Below are positions 11,369 through 22,800 of a DNA stretch of 64,000 bases, in pieces (within the stretch, counting starts at the first letter, position 1; the number at the start of each line of letters is the position of its first letter). The translations under genes were made by a program, and so were the position numbers. The stretch is from Rapana venosa (Eukaryota > Mollusca > Gastropoda > Neogastropoda > Muricidae): the NCBI GenBank assembly GCA_028751875.1, contig CM054158.1, positions 48,738,108 to 48,802,107 of the forward strand, in the 5' to 3' direction. The notes beneath the pieces are model-generated. The model had not been told where the DNA came from, made no database searches, and saw only the letters and a list, made by a program, of their open reading frames with translations.

Positions 11369-12260
11369 TGAGTGAGAGAGTGAAGGGCTTTGATACAGCC
11401 CTTTGTGTGTGTGTGTGTGTGTGTGAGTGAGAGAGTGAAGGGCTTTGATACAGCCCTCTGTGTGTGTGTGTTTGTGTGAGTGAGAGAGTGAAGGGCTTTG
11501 ATACAGCCCTGTGTGTGTGTGTGTGTGTGTGTGTGTGAGTGAAGGGCTTGATACAGCCTCTGTGTGTGTGTGTGTGTGTGAGTGAGAGAGTGAAGGGCTT
11601 TGATACAGCCCTATGTGTGTGTGTTGTGTGAGTGAGAGAGTGAAGGGCTTTGATACAGCCCTATGTGTGTGTGTGTGTGTTTGGTGTGATGAGTGAGTGG
11701 AGAGAGTGAAGGGCTTTGATACAGCCCTATGTGTGTGTTTGTGTGAGTGAGTGAGAGAGTGAAGGGCTTTGATACAGCCCTGTGTGTGTGTGTGAGTGAG
11801 TGAGAGAGTGAAGGGCTTTGATACAGCCCTTGTGTGTGTGTGTGTGAGTGAGAGAGTGAAGGGCTTTGATACAGCCCTGTGTGTGTGTGTGTTTGTGTGT
11901 TTTGTGTGTGTGTGGTGTGTGATATGTGATAGTCGGCTGTGTGAGTGAGTGAGTGGAGGGCTTTGAAACAGCCGTGTGTTTGTGTGTTTGTGTGTGGTAT
12001 GTGTAATATGTGATAGTCTGCTGTGTGAGTTAGTGAGTGGAGGCTTTGATACAGCCGTGTGTTTGTGTGTTTTGTGTTGGTATGTGTAATATGTGATAGT
12101 CGGCTGTGTGAGTGAGTGGCTTTGATACAGCCCAGTGTGTGTGTGTGTGTGTTGTACGTGTATGGTGTGTGTGATATGTGATAGTCTGCTGTGTGAGTGA
12201 GTTAGTGGAAGGCTTTGATATTTCCAGTGTGTGTGTGTTGTGTGTGTGTGTACTGGGTTT
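11240..12260 (+). repeat. hairpin minisatellite AGGGCTTTGATACAGCCCT
   Basis: About 11 well-kept copies of AGGGCTTTGATACAGCCCT (near 11307, 11385, 11440, 11491, 11545, 11594, 11644, 11710, 11764, 11811, 11859), separated by TG runs and GTGAGAGAGTGA, then four degenerate copies to 12220. The core is an inverted repeat: 6-bp stem AGGGCT/AGCCCT with a 7-base loop. Confidence 0.9.
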
Positions 12261-14781
12261 GGAAAAAGACTGGAGGTTGCTCGAGTCCTTGTTTTTTAAT
12301 GTTATGCCATCGTTAGCCAAGGCCATGTAGTGTGTACTTACATATGTGTGTTTGTGTGCGCGTGTGCGTGCATGTTAATTTGTATGTGTTTGCGCATGTA
12401 CATGTGCAGATATGCATGTTGTTATTGTTTGGGTTTTTTTTAATTGGTGGTAACCAGTGTATTGGAAACGATTGGTGATGGACCCCGATTTATGTGATGA
12501 TATTTTAAATAATTTTTTATATATATTATACTCTGCTGTTAAAAGTTAAAGTTTTTACTCCAGACAAATAATGTATGAGCACTGACCCAGATGACAAAGT
12601 TTTTTTGGTTTGTTTTTAATACCTTGCCAGTGCCATGGTTTTTTAAATTTTATTATATCTTATTTATTTACTAACAGAAAAAAAAATGACAGCTTATAGA
12701 GTCTGCCAAGCTTCAGTCAGTTATTTATTACGTTACTGTGGTCAGTTTTTATCTGTTTCTGTCTCTCTCTCTCTTGATGTGTTGAAACATCAGCAGCCTG
12801 TCAATCAGTAGGAGAGTTGTGTGTGTATTCGTACAAAACAAGATTCAATGTGTTGTGTAGAGCAGCTTCGACTGGAGTCAAGAGATCAATCACAGCGATG
12901 GTGAATAGCTTGAAATGGGTGTGAAGTATTTAGCGTGAACTTGCGTTGAATTTTATTATTTTTTATATATATAATTTATAGTTTTTACCAACATAAAGTG
13001 TGTGTCGTCAACTCGTCCCAGTTTTAAAACCTAATCTTTTAAACGGAAAGTAACTCGGTTGTCAGTTTATCCAAAATATTTGTTGTTTTTTAAAAACAAT
13101 TTTTGCTGTGACAAAGAATGTTGGGGTTGTTGTTGTTATTATTTTGGGGTGGCCTCATTCCACTCTTTCTTTTGTACAAAAAAAAGAAGAAAAAAAGTTC
13201 GTTTTTTATTGCTTGAAACGTTTATGGACCATGCGTATGTGCAGGAACCGTTTTTACTGGAGATGTGGCTGCTTACTACTGAGATGTGACATGGAGGGTG
13301 TGTGTGTGTGCGCGCGTGCATGCATGCGTGTGTGTGCATCCCAAGGGTTCAGAATTTTGTGCCTGTGAAGATGTGATGCCACACAAGGTAGGGGGAGGGG
13401 GTGAAAATGAAAGGGGGGTGGGGGGGGGGGGGGGAGATTGTGCTGTTTTCGAATATGTTTGTATTTGGCAAAGTAGTGCAATAGTGGGGGTGGGTTTGCA
13501 CGTCGGTAAATAGGGCAGGTAGAAACGATTGATGAAGGGACAGCGTCATTCTTGGTTTTCTAAGCAAGGCACTGGGAAAGGGAGTAATGGACTTGAGTAA
13601 TATTCTGAAGAACTACGCATGTAAATGCTTCAGAGACTGCATAGGTAAGTGTGTGGAGCCTTAGGGTGCTGTGGAACGGGTGGAGTGTGTTTTGGGTAGG
13701 GTGGGGGAGGTTTAGACGGATGCAAAACCTTCAGTGGTGCCTCAACGGTCTGTGAGACAAAGGGATGGGTGAGGGTGAAGGAAGGAGAGAGGGAGGAGGA
13801 CAGTTACAGCGCGTGTTTTTGTCCTCCAGTACTGGAGTGTAGATGGAAGAAAAAGGAAGGGGGGGGGGGGGGAGGTTGGAGAAGAGAATGACAGGTATGA
13901 CATAGTAAGGTGATATGTGTAAAGATGTTTTGCCAGAATATAGATTTTGGTTTTGGTAGTTGTAGCTACGAAGATAGGTTTCTTGTGAATCAAGCGCGAG
14001 ATAGCGTTGGGCTTTACAAACAGTTGTTCAGATGATGACAAGGGCAAATCTGGCCCAGATACACATTGTACAGCTTGTCTGGACTATAAAATGTATTCAT
14101 GATATACCTGAAAACTTTGGACTGAATGGAAAAAAGTTTAAATTGAGGGTTTTTCAGGGCAGTAAATGACATTTAAAGATGGGTGTATGGATGGTTTTAG
14201 GTTGGCTACAAAATGACGTCTTCGTGGAACAGTTGTAAAGTAGCCGTTAAGTGTTGGTAATAGGAAATTTGCTGGAGTTTGGGGGGGGAGATGAGGAAAC
14301 CATATTGCAGATAGCACGGACAGGAAAGATGGTCAGACTTTTTAGGCCGAGTATATTATGTGCATGATATGCTGAGATATTTTGAACTGCTGGAGGTTTT
14401 ATTTGTGGATTGATTGATAGAGGCTTGTGTGCACTTGAGGAGGGGGTGGGGCTGGGGGTTTGAACGGTGGATGGGTTGGTTTCTTTTTTGGGGGGTGGGA
14501 GAGATGTTATACCGAAGGAGGTAGTGGGATGGGACAGGGTGGTGGGTGGTTGGTTGGAGGGAGGGAGTGGGGGGGTGGGGAGAAGAAAGTTCAGTATCCC
14601 AATTCTAAATCCATTGTGTACTCTCTCCCCCCACGTACCAGGAATTCTTTCTCCCTATATATCGGAATTCTTTACCTCTGCAAACGTATTCTTTTTGTAT
14701 TGTGATCATACATGCTTTACTGTGGTTGGTCATCACATATCTCGGCCTCTTAACTCTCATGTTCTGTTCTCTCTCTGCTAT

Positions 14782-14784
<3 letters not shown>

Positions 14785-14822
<38 letters not shown>
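14785..14822. repeat. TA microsatellite
   Basis: Uninterrupted TA run, a possible cruciform or unwinding site. Confidence 0.9.
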
Positions 14823-16236
14823 GCAAGGGCTCTTATATCACACTTTGCTTTAGATAATAGGTCTTCTTTTAATTCTTTTTTTTCCTATCTTTTCCTCTCT
14901 GATGAGTATTATCACCTTCCGATTCATTATTTCTGTTGGTTGTAGCAGTTTTATGATGTAACAATAACAGGGCAGTTTTGACTTTTTTTGGCTACTTGTT
15001 TCATTTTTCCTTTTTATTTGGAGGGGGGGGGGGGGGGGGGGGTGTGAAGGAGAGAAGAATAGGGGGGGAGAAGAGAATGGAGGGTTGTGTGTATGTTTAA
15101 AAATTTGTTAAAAAGTTTTTGTATGTGTGAGCATGTGATGTAAACAAGTTTTATTTATATTTTTGGTTATTTTGCCCCATACTCTAAATATTTTCATCCT
15201 GTTGTGAAACCCTCCCCCCTCTCCCACCCAACCCTAAACAAAACAAACCCACTGCAGGTAAACCCCGGACTAGAGTTATTGGGCCTGGGTCTGATGGCCT
15301 GAATACACAATCTATATATATGCTGTTACTGCTCAACTTTTCTGTTCCAGCTTGGCTGTAGTAACACTGAGTGAATCAAACAGAAGATAGGGGACAGGGT
15401 GGTGGGGGGGTTAGGGTGTCAGATGCTGAAAGGAATGGTCGTTTGAAGGGGAAAGAAAGAGGGGAGGTTGTGTGAGGAAAGGCGAATATTGGGAGACGGT
15501 AGTGCATGAACTGCTATCTTGTCTATCTCTGTCTGTCTTATCTTAGTATCAATCCATCTTATCTACCTTAATCTATCTCTCTGTCTGCCTAACTATCAAT
15601 ATCTCTAACTAACTATATATCTATCTATCTATATCTCTGTCTATATATATCTGTCTGTCTGGCCACACTGTGTGGGAGAGAATCGTTCCTGGTGGTGCTG
15701 CTGCTGCATGTGGAGGTAACTGGTGACTGTCCGTCTGCCTGTTTGTCTGTCATACCGAGAGCTTGCTGTCTGTACATAGCATGACTGCATGGACAACAAT
15801 TAAAAAAAAAAATTACATCATTTCCTATCCATGTTTTTTGCATTATCGGAATTGTTGAAAACCGTTTTTTCCCCCTCTTTCTGTACAAAAAAACCGTGCT
15901 GTTTTTGCATCATTTTAGAGTTGTCTCCTCTTGTTCAGGACCTTGCATCGCTAGCCGAACTTGTTTGATGAACGAGATCTTGCTTCGTTAGAACATTTTT
16001 TGTCTTTGTGTTATTTTTGAAAAAAAAAAAAAAAAAAAGTTGCGTTGTTCACAGAATTTGCATTGTTAATCAACCGAAGTTCCAAGACATGTTTTTTTTT
16101 TCTTTCTCTCTCTCTTTGATATATATCTTTTTTCTCATGATCTGTGCTTTGTGCTTGAGGAATCGGTGTGAGTGTTGGTGGGAATTTTTTCTGACTGGGC
16201 GGGGTGGGGTGGGGCGGGGGTGGAGAGAATGCAGTG

Positions 16237-16269
<33 letters not shown>

Positions 16270-16340
16270 GTTTGGCAGAACCGACTTGCTGCTGTACCCA
16301 AGTCATCCATGTTACAGTCGGCAAGATGTGGTTGTACGGA

Positions 16341-16346
16341 AATAAA
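16341..16346 (+). promoter_or_regulatory. candidate poly(A) signal AATAAA
   Basis: AATAAA within ggaaataaacatgtg, followed by a TG-rich stretch at 16363-16380 that could act as a downstream element. It is the last such signal before a SINE and before the composition switches strand. Position only; no cDNA evidence. Confidence 0.35.
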
Positions 16347-16394
16347 CATGTGAACCAGTACTTGAGTGTGATTGTGTGATCTATTTTTTATTTA

Positions 16395-16713
16395 TTACTT
16401 TATTTCGAGGATAATGGAATAAACACTCGCTTTTTTCCTCATCCAGTCCCCGTGTGTATGCAGTTTTGTAAATTTTGTCATCCGTTTCCACGGCACACAA
16501 TGGCCTACTCTTCCGAAAAGCGGAACGGGTTTTAACATGAGCGCAGGCTTTCTGTGTGCGTTTGCACATGGGGCCTCGGTTTATAGCCTCATCCGAAGGA
16601 CTTTTGAGGAGAGTGGAGTCTGCACTGATGTTAAATCCAGAGGAATGAGATTCGAACCCTGGTCAGCAGATCATGAATATGTCACTCTAACCATCAGGCT
16701 ATCCCGTCCTCCA
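16395..16713 (-). mobile_element. SINE family A
   Basis: Minus strand; head near 16713 (GATAGCCTGATGGTTAGAG), B box GGTTCGAATC, CCGAGGCCCCATGTGCAAAC domain, tail CATTATCCTCG. Directly follows the candidate RhoGAP poly(A) site. Confidence 0.85.
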
Positions 16714-16902
16714 GTACTTATGTGTGATGGTGTGAGTGATCCAGTATGTTTGTAAGAGTGTGAATTAAGCATCATTGGTATGGTTGCAGATTTGAAGGAG
16801 AAAGTGTCAATGTCAACTTTTGCACATAAATTATGTATTCCCAACCTGAAAACACTCTGGTTTTGTTTTCATGTCTCTAATGTCCAATGGGAAAGACAGA
16901 TG

Positions 16903-17262
16903 GACGATAACTATAGCCGAGTGGTTCATTAATACCGTTCTACTTCAATCCCATGGGTCCATTAAGTTATGGGTTCAAATCTCAGTGGCCTCTGGTGAAT
17001 TAAGGGCGAGGAATTTTATGATCTCCCAGGTCAACTTCATGTGCAGACCTGCCAGTGCCTTAAATCCCTTCGTGTATCTACACATGCAGAAGATCACATT
17101 AAAGATCCTGTATTTCATGTCAGTGTTCGGTGGGTTACGGAAACATGAGCATACCCAGTATACCTTTCCCCAAAGTTAGAATATGGCTACCTTCATGGTG
17201 GGCAAACACAGTCGCATACACAAAATTTTACCATTGGTGAACCTCAAAGCCCTTGCTGGGGA
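16903..17262 (+). mobile_element. SINE family C
   Basis: Second long copy: ATAGCCGAGTGGTTCATTAA, GGGTTCAAATC, GATCTCCCAGGTCAACTTC, AAGATCCTGTATTTCATGTC, GGTGGGTTACGGAAACATG. Confidence 0.85.
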
Positions 17263-17625
17263 ACCAAAAAAACCACCCCCAAACAAAACAAAAAAGACAA
17301 AGGAAAAGACACAACTATTTTTAAAGAAGAAGAGAAAAGCAACAGAAAGCAAGATGTCATGAAACAACGTTTTAATTGCAGGAGAAGATGCCACGGAACA
17401 CACCGTCTGGTACACAGTGAAGAAGGAGGACACACGGGTCTGTCTGTCTGTTCATGGAATGTTCACCACACTGTGACGAATGGAACACCACAGTCAGGCA
17501 GTTAACTTATCCTCTGGCCTGCAGTCACACCACTCTTCACTTTCTCCTACAACAAAACCCCAGTCAATACACATATGTGGACTCTCCACCACATAATCAG
17601 TTGCACTGCACACAGCTGTCAGTTT
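17263..17625. other. intergenic or CPSF3 3' UTR, unassigned
   Basis: A/C-rich on the plus strand. No open frame with family resemblance, and no clear TTTATT (minus-strand poly(A) signal) close to the CPSF3 stop. Confidence 0.4.
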
Positions 17626-17700
17626 AATAATAATAATAATAATACATGGAATTTATACAGCGCTATATCTTGCAAAAAACAAATCAAAGCGCTTACAAGA
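17625..17700 (-). mobile_element. family E tail
   Basis: AATAATAATAAT, then ACATGGAATTTATACAGCGC, then AATCAAAGCGCTT. Confidence 0.7.
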
Positions 17701-17799
17701 CGGTATTTGCCTAGTTTCCTCCAAAACCACCCACGATTCTCTGCTAGAAGTCAACGGTGAAGTTTCCCCAAATTTTCAGCCACTCTCAGAGCCTGCTAT

Positions 17800-17945
17800 C
17801 CATTCCAGCCCAGCTGGTGCTGATTACAGCAGGAACTGACCACACTTGGACTTGGTAAAAGGAAGGGGCTGATTTTAGCACTGGGCCCTGGACCCTTGAC
17901 CGAGTTATGCTGGATTTGTGTGCTGTGTGCAATGCACTGGAGGTC
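17800..17945 (+). repeat. dispersed repeat J, uninterrupted copy
   Basis: Inverted relative to 1785-2260. It provides the empty site (GACTTGGTAAAAGGAAGGGG) for the SINE B insertion there. Confidence 0.7.
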
Positions 17946-18639
17946 AATTCTTATTAACATGCAATTTTTAAAAAAGGCTATTCAATGCACCCCCCACCCC
18001 CACCCCCCAAATTGCAAATCAGACAAGTCTACGAAAAGTTATTACAAATTGAAATGCTAGACTACAGGTTCTTCTTTGATTTTATGTCTATTCACACAAA
18101 GTGATATTTTAGACTCCAGGTAGTGACAAAATCAGCAAGTGACAAGTTTTGCGCGGTAATGGGTGGGTCAGGATGAGGAGTTAGGAGTCTTTAAATGCGC
18201 TTTTAACGCAAAACGAAACAAAATTACGCCTTGATACTTCAGCACAAGATAGTAAAAAGCTGATAGTTTTTTAACCAATCAAAATCTCAAAACCAACAAC
18301 CCCCCCCCACCCCCCCTAAAATGGCTCCTAGCAGAAAAGTGGGTCAGGTGCTGCGCGACTCATTTTGTGGTGGAGTGTCACATATGTCTCTGACTGAAAC
18401 ACACAGGGCCATGACTGCAGACATCCATTCTGATTTTTGCTGCTGCCTCATCTTCAGTAACGTTCCTGTACTGCTGTCCCGCTACCCTCATTCCAAGCTC
18501 ATACACAGGCTTGTTATGCTGTATATTCCCCTAGGCCAGAAGTCTATGGGGAGCCTGTCCAATTATGTGTAGATATCTTCGCTTTCCACTGCTTCTTCAA
18601 TTAATCAACTTACAGCAAAGGATGTCATTTTCAGGCCCA

Positions 18640-18790
18640 AACCTGAAGTACCTGTATACCGCTTTTAAGTCACGGCAGATTTTTTTTCTGCGTGAAATTG
18701 GGGGCTGGCTCTCTCCAGGGGCGAGTGTGTCGCCACAAGAGCAGCACCTCCACCCATTATTGCGTTTCTTTTTCTGTGTGCGTGTGTCCT
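18640..18790 (-). mobile_element. SINE family D tail fragment
   Basis: CTGCGTGAAATTGGGGGCTG and GTCGCCACAAGAGCAGCACC are the reverse complement of the 3' half of the copies at 28329 and 62953. Confidence 0.7.
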
Positions 18791-18891
18791 TGTTTCCCAA
18801 CAAGTCATTCACGCATCATCAACTACAACAGTATGCGGTGTAGGTTCAACTGTTCAGTAAGTTCAACATCAACGTGTCATGGCACATGTAA

Positions 18892-19041
18892 AAAGGTAAA
18901 GGAGTCCCATAACCTATGCGGTCGTAGGGGAGCGAGGCGTCAGAGACCTCAGTTTCTCCAGGGGCCAGCATATTGAGGGCGGCGCCCATCTCCTCTCCCT
19001 CGCTGCTTTACCTTCCCTGACCCTAAAGAGGCAGGTATTCA
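18892..19041 (-). mobile_element. SINE family B, 5'-truncated
   Basis: GGTAAAGGAGTCCCATAACC through CCAGCATATTGAGGGCGGCG and CCTTCCCTGACCCTAAAGAG; the head and 5S-like part are missing. Confidence 0.8.
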
Positions 19042-19169
19042 CTGACATGTACATGGATAAAAACACAAGTACCAGACACAATGCTCTGTGGCCTCCTATT
19101 ACTGCCTGAATTTGTTGTGATTAGATGAACGTCTAATCATGTACTGCCTTCATTTGTTTACATCTCTTT

Positions 19170-19410
19170 TTACATACACACACACACACCTCATTCACAT
19201 ACAATGCACACACACACACCACATCACATACAGCACACACATCCACAAATCCACACTCATTTACATACAGGAATATATTCACATGCACACACAAACACAC
19301 ACATACACAACAAACACAACACATACACACACCACATTCAAATACAATACACACACATCCACAAACCCACACACATTTACACACACAACACACACACACA
19401 AAGTGCTCTC
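19170..19410. repeat. CA-rich microsatellite
   Basis: CACACA, CATACA and ACATCCACAAA units; UG-rich in CPSF3 sense. It lies 3' of the CPSF3 stop. Confidence 0.85.
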
Positions 19411-19773
19411 ATACTGACAAGCATCATACACAAATTCAACAAAAAAATCTGTCGTTACCGACACAACTCCTCACAGTATCAGCCACATAACACCTTCCAA
19501 ACAACCATGCACGCGTCTCTCACACTTCATCTTCCCACCTCACGTCCCACCGCAGTTCAAAAACGGCAACACCCCCCAAAAAAAAACAACAACCCCGCAC
19601 TGTGCTCTCATTTCGAAGCGTTGGACATCGCAGTTTCTGAAGAAACCACTCCAGGATAACACACACGAACCCTCACTGCGAGGGTTTCTGATCACAACGT
19701 GGTTTGTCTTGACGAGATACTGAGAGAGGAGGTGGGGTGGTGGGGGTGGGGTGGTGGTGTGGGGGGTGGGTGG

Positions 19774-19893
19774 TCACTTGGTGGTGGTGGTGGTGGCGGA
19801 GGTGGTGGTTCGGATGGGGGAGATGGCGTGGTGCACTTTGGTGACGACGGAGTGAAGCAGCTGCTGGAGGCTGTCGTCCTCACACTCCACCTC
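19774..19893 (-). CDS. CPSF3: CPSF3 terminal coding exon 16 with stop
   Basis: Encodes [28 protein letters not shown], then a Thr-rich tail [11 protein letters not shown] and TGA. The first part matches human [20 protein letters not shown]. The last residues replace the vertebrate LTPVH ending and come from an ACC-repeat microsatellite. Acceptor attttcag. Confidence 0.95.
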   Translation of the reverse strand, partial: EVECEDDSLQQLLHSVVTKVHHAISPIRTTTSATTTTTK

Positions 19894-22800
19894 CTGAAAA
19901 TATCACAGCAGGCAGCAGTCAGCACACACACACATGCTGGTGTCGAGGTTTAGATAACAATGTTGATAATGACGATGATGACGATAATGATGATGATGAT
20001 AATAATCATGTTGTTGTTGTGCGTTCCCCAGCTTTACACCCTGGGGGTCACCCAGAACATGCCACACTCTGACTCACTCATCATCCCACCTGGGAATCAC
20101 TGTGAGATGGGAAGTACACCGGATGAGAAGTTTGCGTGTATGACTCTTTTCAAGTACCTCGCCATATAGGCAGCCATACTCCGACTTCAGAGGATTTTTC
20201 TCCTATAAAGGAGAGTGCAGGTTGTTGTTATGTTAAGAGTTTGTCATGGCTGAAGGCAATCTCAACACAACATTTTAAACATAACAACATTTTAATGTAG
20301 GCCTTGGCAATTAGCTGACATCAATAACCTGACACAGCTTTTGGCCTGGGCTAAATAATAATCATGATGACGATAATAATATGATGGTGATGATAATAAT
20401 AATCATGATGATGATAAATAATGATGATAATAATAATCATGATGATGATGATGATAAATAATGATGATGATGATGCTGACGATGTATGGAATCTTTATAG
20501 CGCTCAATCACACACACCCAATGGTAATGCTTTACATAATGATAATTATAATGATATATGGAATCTTCACAGCGCTCCTATCTTGCAAAGCAAGCAAAAA
20601 TCAAAGCGCTTGCATTCAAATCATTCACGTGCATCGCAGCCATTCACATAATAAAATTTACAGATTTTAAATTTAGACAAACACACACACATACTTTATA
20701 AAAAAAAGGCGGGGGGGGGGGGGCTATCGTTAGATTGCAGTTGTTGCTTACATAACACAAAACCCCCCAAAACAACTTTTCAAACAACCACAAACCCCCC
20801 CAAAAAACAACAACAACAACAACAACCCACAACAACAAACAAACCCCAACAACAACAAAACACAGCAAAAATCCCCACACCAATGAAACAAACCAAAACA
20901 ACAAACTAACAACAAGTCAACCACTTGTGTACAGTCTGTTTTTAATCATTTTTACTCAGAGACAAGTCAACTCAAGGAGAAAAAATGACTCGCATGTACT
21001 CTGATTCACAACACCCCCCCCACCCCATCAATTTATTTCCTGAACCATCCCTTTGCCAAAGGCTCCATTTGCAAACAAAGAGACATTTTCTTAACAGTGG
21101 CCCACTCTCTTAGATGACAGTGTTTTTTGTATCCAAGACTTTCTGTTCAATTTTTCATTAAAACTGACAATTTTTTTGTCTATACTGTTTTTTTCGTGAT
21201 CAAATAACTGTAGCAAACAGGAAAAAAAGAAAAGGAAAATAAATTGTTAAATAAAATGTATCAACATGACTGTAAAATAAGAAAAAAAAAGGCCCAAAGA
21301 TACCCCCCCCCCACCTAGTTGAAGAATATGACAAAGATAAAATAAAAAAACAACACTTAACGGAGTAATGGATGAAAAAACAGAACAATATAAAGACACC
21401 CCCCCCCCCCCCCCCCCCCCCCACAAAAAAAAAACAAAACACACCCCAAAACAAAAACAAACAAAAAAACAAAACCAAAACCCCAAAGAAAAACAAAAAG
21501 ACAAAAAAAAAAGCAAAACAAACTTCCTTCACCCCCCCCCCCCAACCCTAAACAACAAAAACAAACAAACAAAAAAAAACCCTCCACAAAACCCCCCAAA
21601 ACAAAAAAACCCCACCATAACATTAACAACAAGACTAGAAAACAACCAACGACGACAATGACAAGACTAGGAAAACAACAAACAAACGACGACAACGACA
21701 AGACTAGGAAAACAACAAACCATGACAATGACAAGACTAGGAAAACAACAAACAAACGACGACAACGACAAGACTAGGAAAACAACAAACAAACGACGAC
21801 AACGACAAGACTAGGAAAACAACAAACCATGACAATGACAAGACTAGGAAAACAACAAACAAACCACAACAACGACAAGACTAGGAAAACAACAAACAAA
21901 CCACAACAACGACAAGACAAGGAAAACAACAAACAAACCACAACAACAAAACTAGGAAAACAACAAACAAACGACGACAATGACAAGACTAGGAAAACAA
22001 CAAACAAACCACAACAACGACAAGACTAGGAAAACAACAAACAAACCACGACAAGACTAGGAAAACAACAAACAAACGACAAGACTAAGAAAACAACAAA
22101 CAAACCACGACAACGACAAGGCTAGGAAAACAACAAACAAACCACGACAACGACAAGACTAGGAAAACAACAAACAAACAACGACAACGACACGACTAAG
22201 AAAACAACAAACAAACCACGACAAGACTAAGAAAACAACAAACAAACGACAACAACAAGACTAAGAAAACAACAAACAAACAACGACAAGACTAGGAAAA
22301 CAACAAACAAACCACGACAACAACAAGACTAAGAAAACAACAAACAAACCACGACAACGACAAGACTAAGAAAACAACAAACAAACCACGACAACGACAA
22401 GACTAAGAAAACAACAAACCACGACAACGACAAGACTAAGAAAACAACAAACAAACGACGACAACGACAAGACTAAGGAAACAACAAACAAACCACGACA
22501 ACAACAAAGACACGCCAAAAACCCCAACCCCCCATCCCCACCGACCAGAGTTTCCAAGCTGATGAAGGCTTTCTTGCTGTCGATGAGGACGGAGAGGCGG
22601 TCGCGCTGGAACAGTTTGTCGGTGCAGTCTGGGCCGAACATCTCCTGCAAGGTCTCCAGCAGACACTCCTGGAAGTGAGCCTTGTCCACACTCAGCACCG
22701 ACGGCAGGGCTGAGAGCAGACGACAACATTCATCACAGCCAAGTCTGCTGGCTTCGTCTCTCTCTCTCTCTCACACACACACACACGAGGGGGACGGGAT

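Larger units (their letters stand above)
6914..16370 (+). other. possible very long RhoGAP 3' UTR / intergenic
   Basis: No coding exon could be supported here. The DNA stays T/G-rich on the plus strand, with TG, GA and poly-G tracts and few SINEs compared with the rest of the window. An AATAAA lies at 16341-16346. Length and continuity of any transcript are inference. Confidence 0.35.
12270..16390. other. non-repetitive region, no gene seen
   Basis: T/G-rich on the plus strand with poly-G runs (13419-13434, 13860-13872, 15023-15042) and a TA run (14785-14822). No exon, RNA gene or recognisable element could be supported. Confidence 0.5.

Noticed and set aside
18321..18572. 83-codon frame starting MAPSRKVGQVLRD
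   Set aside because: No recognisable domain; the region is intergenic or in CPSF3 3' sequence next to SINE fragments. A real small gene cannot be excluded but is not supported.
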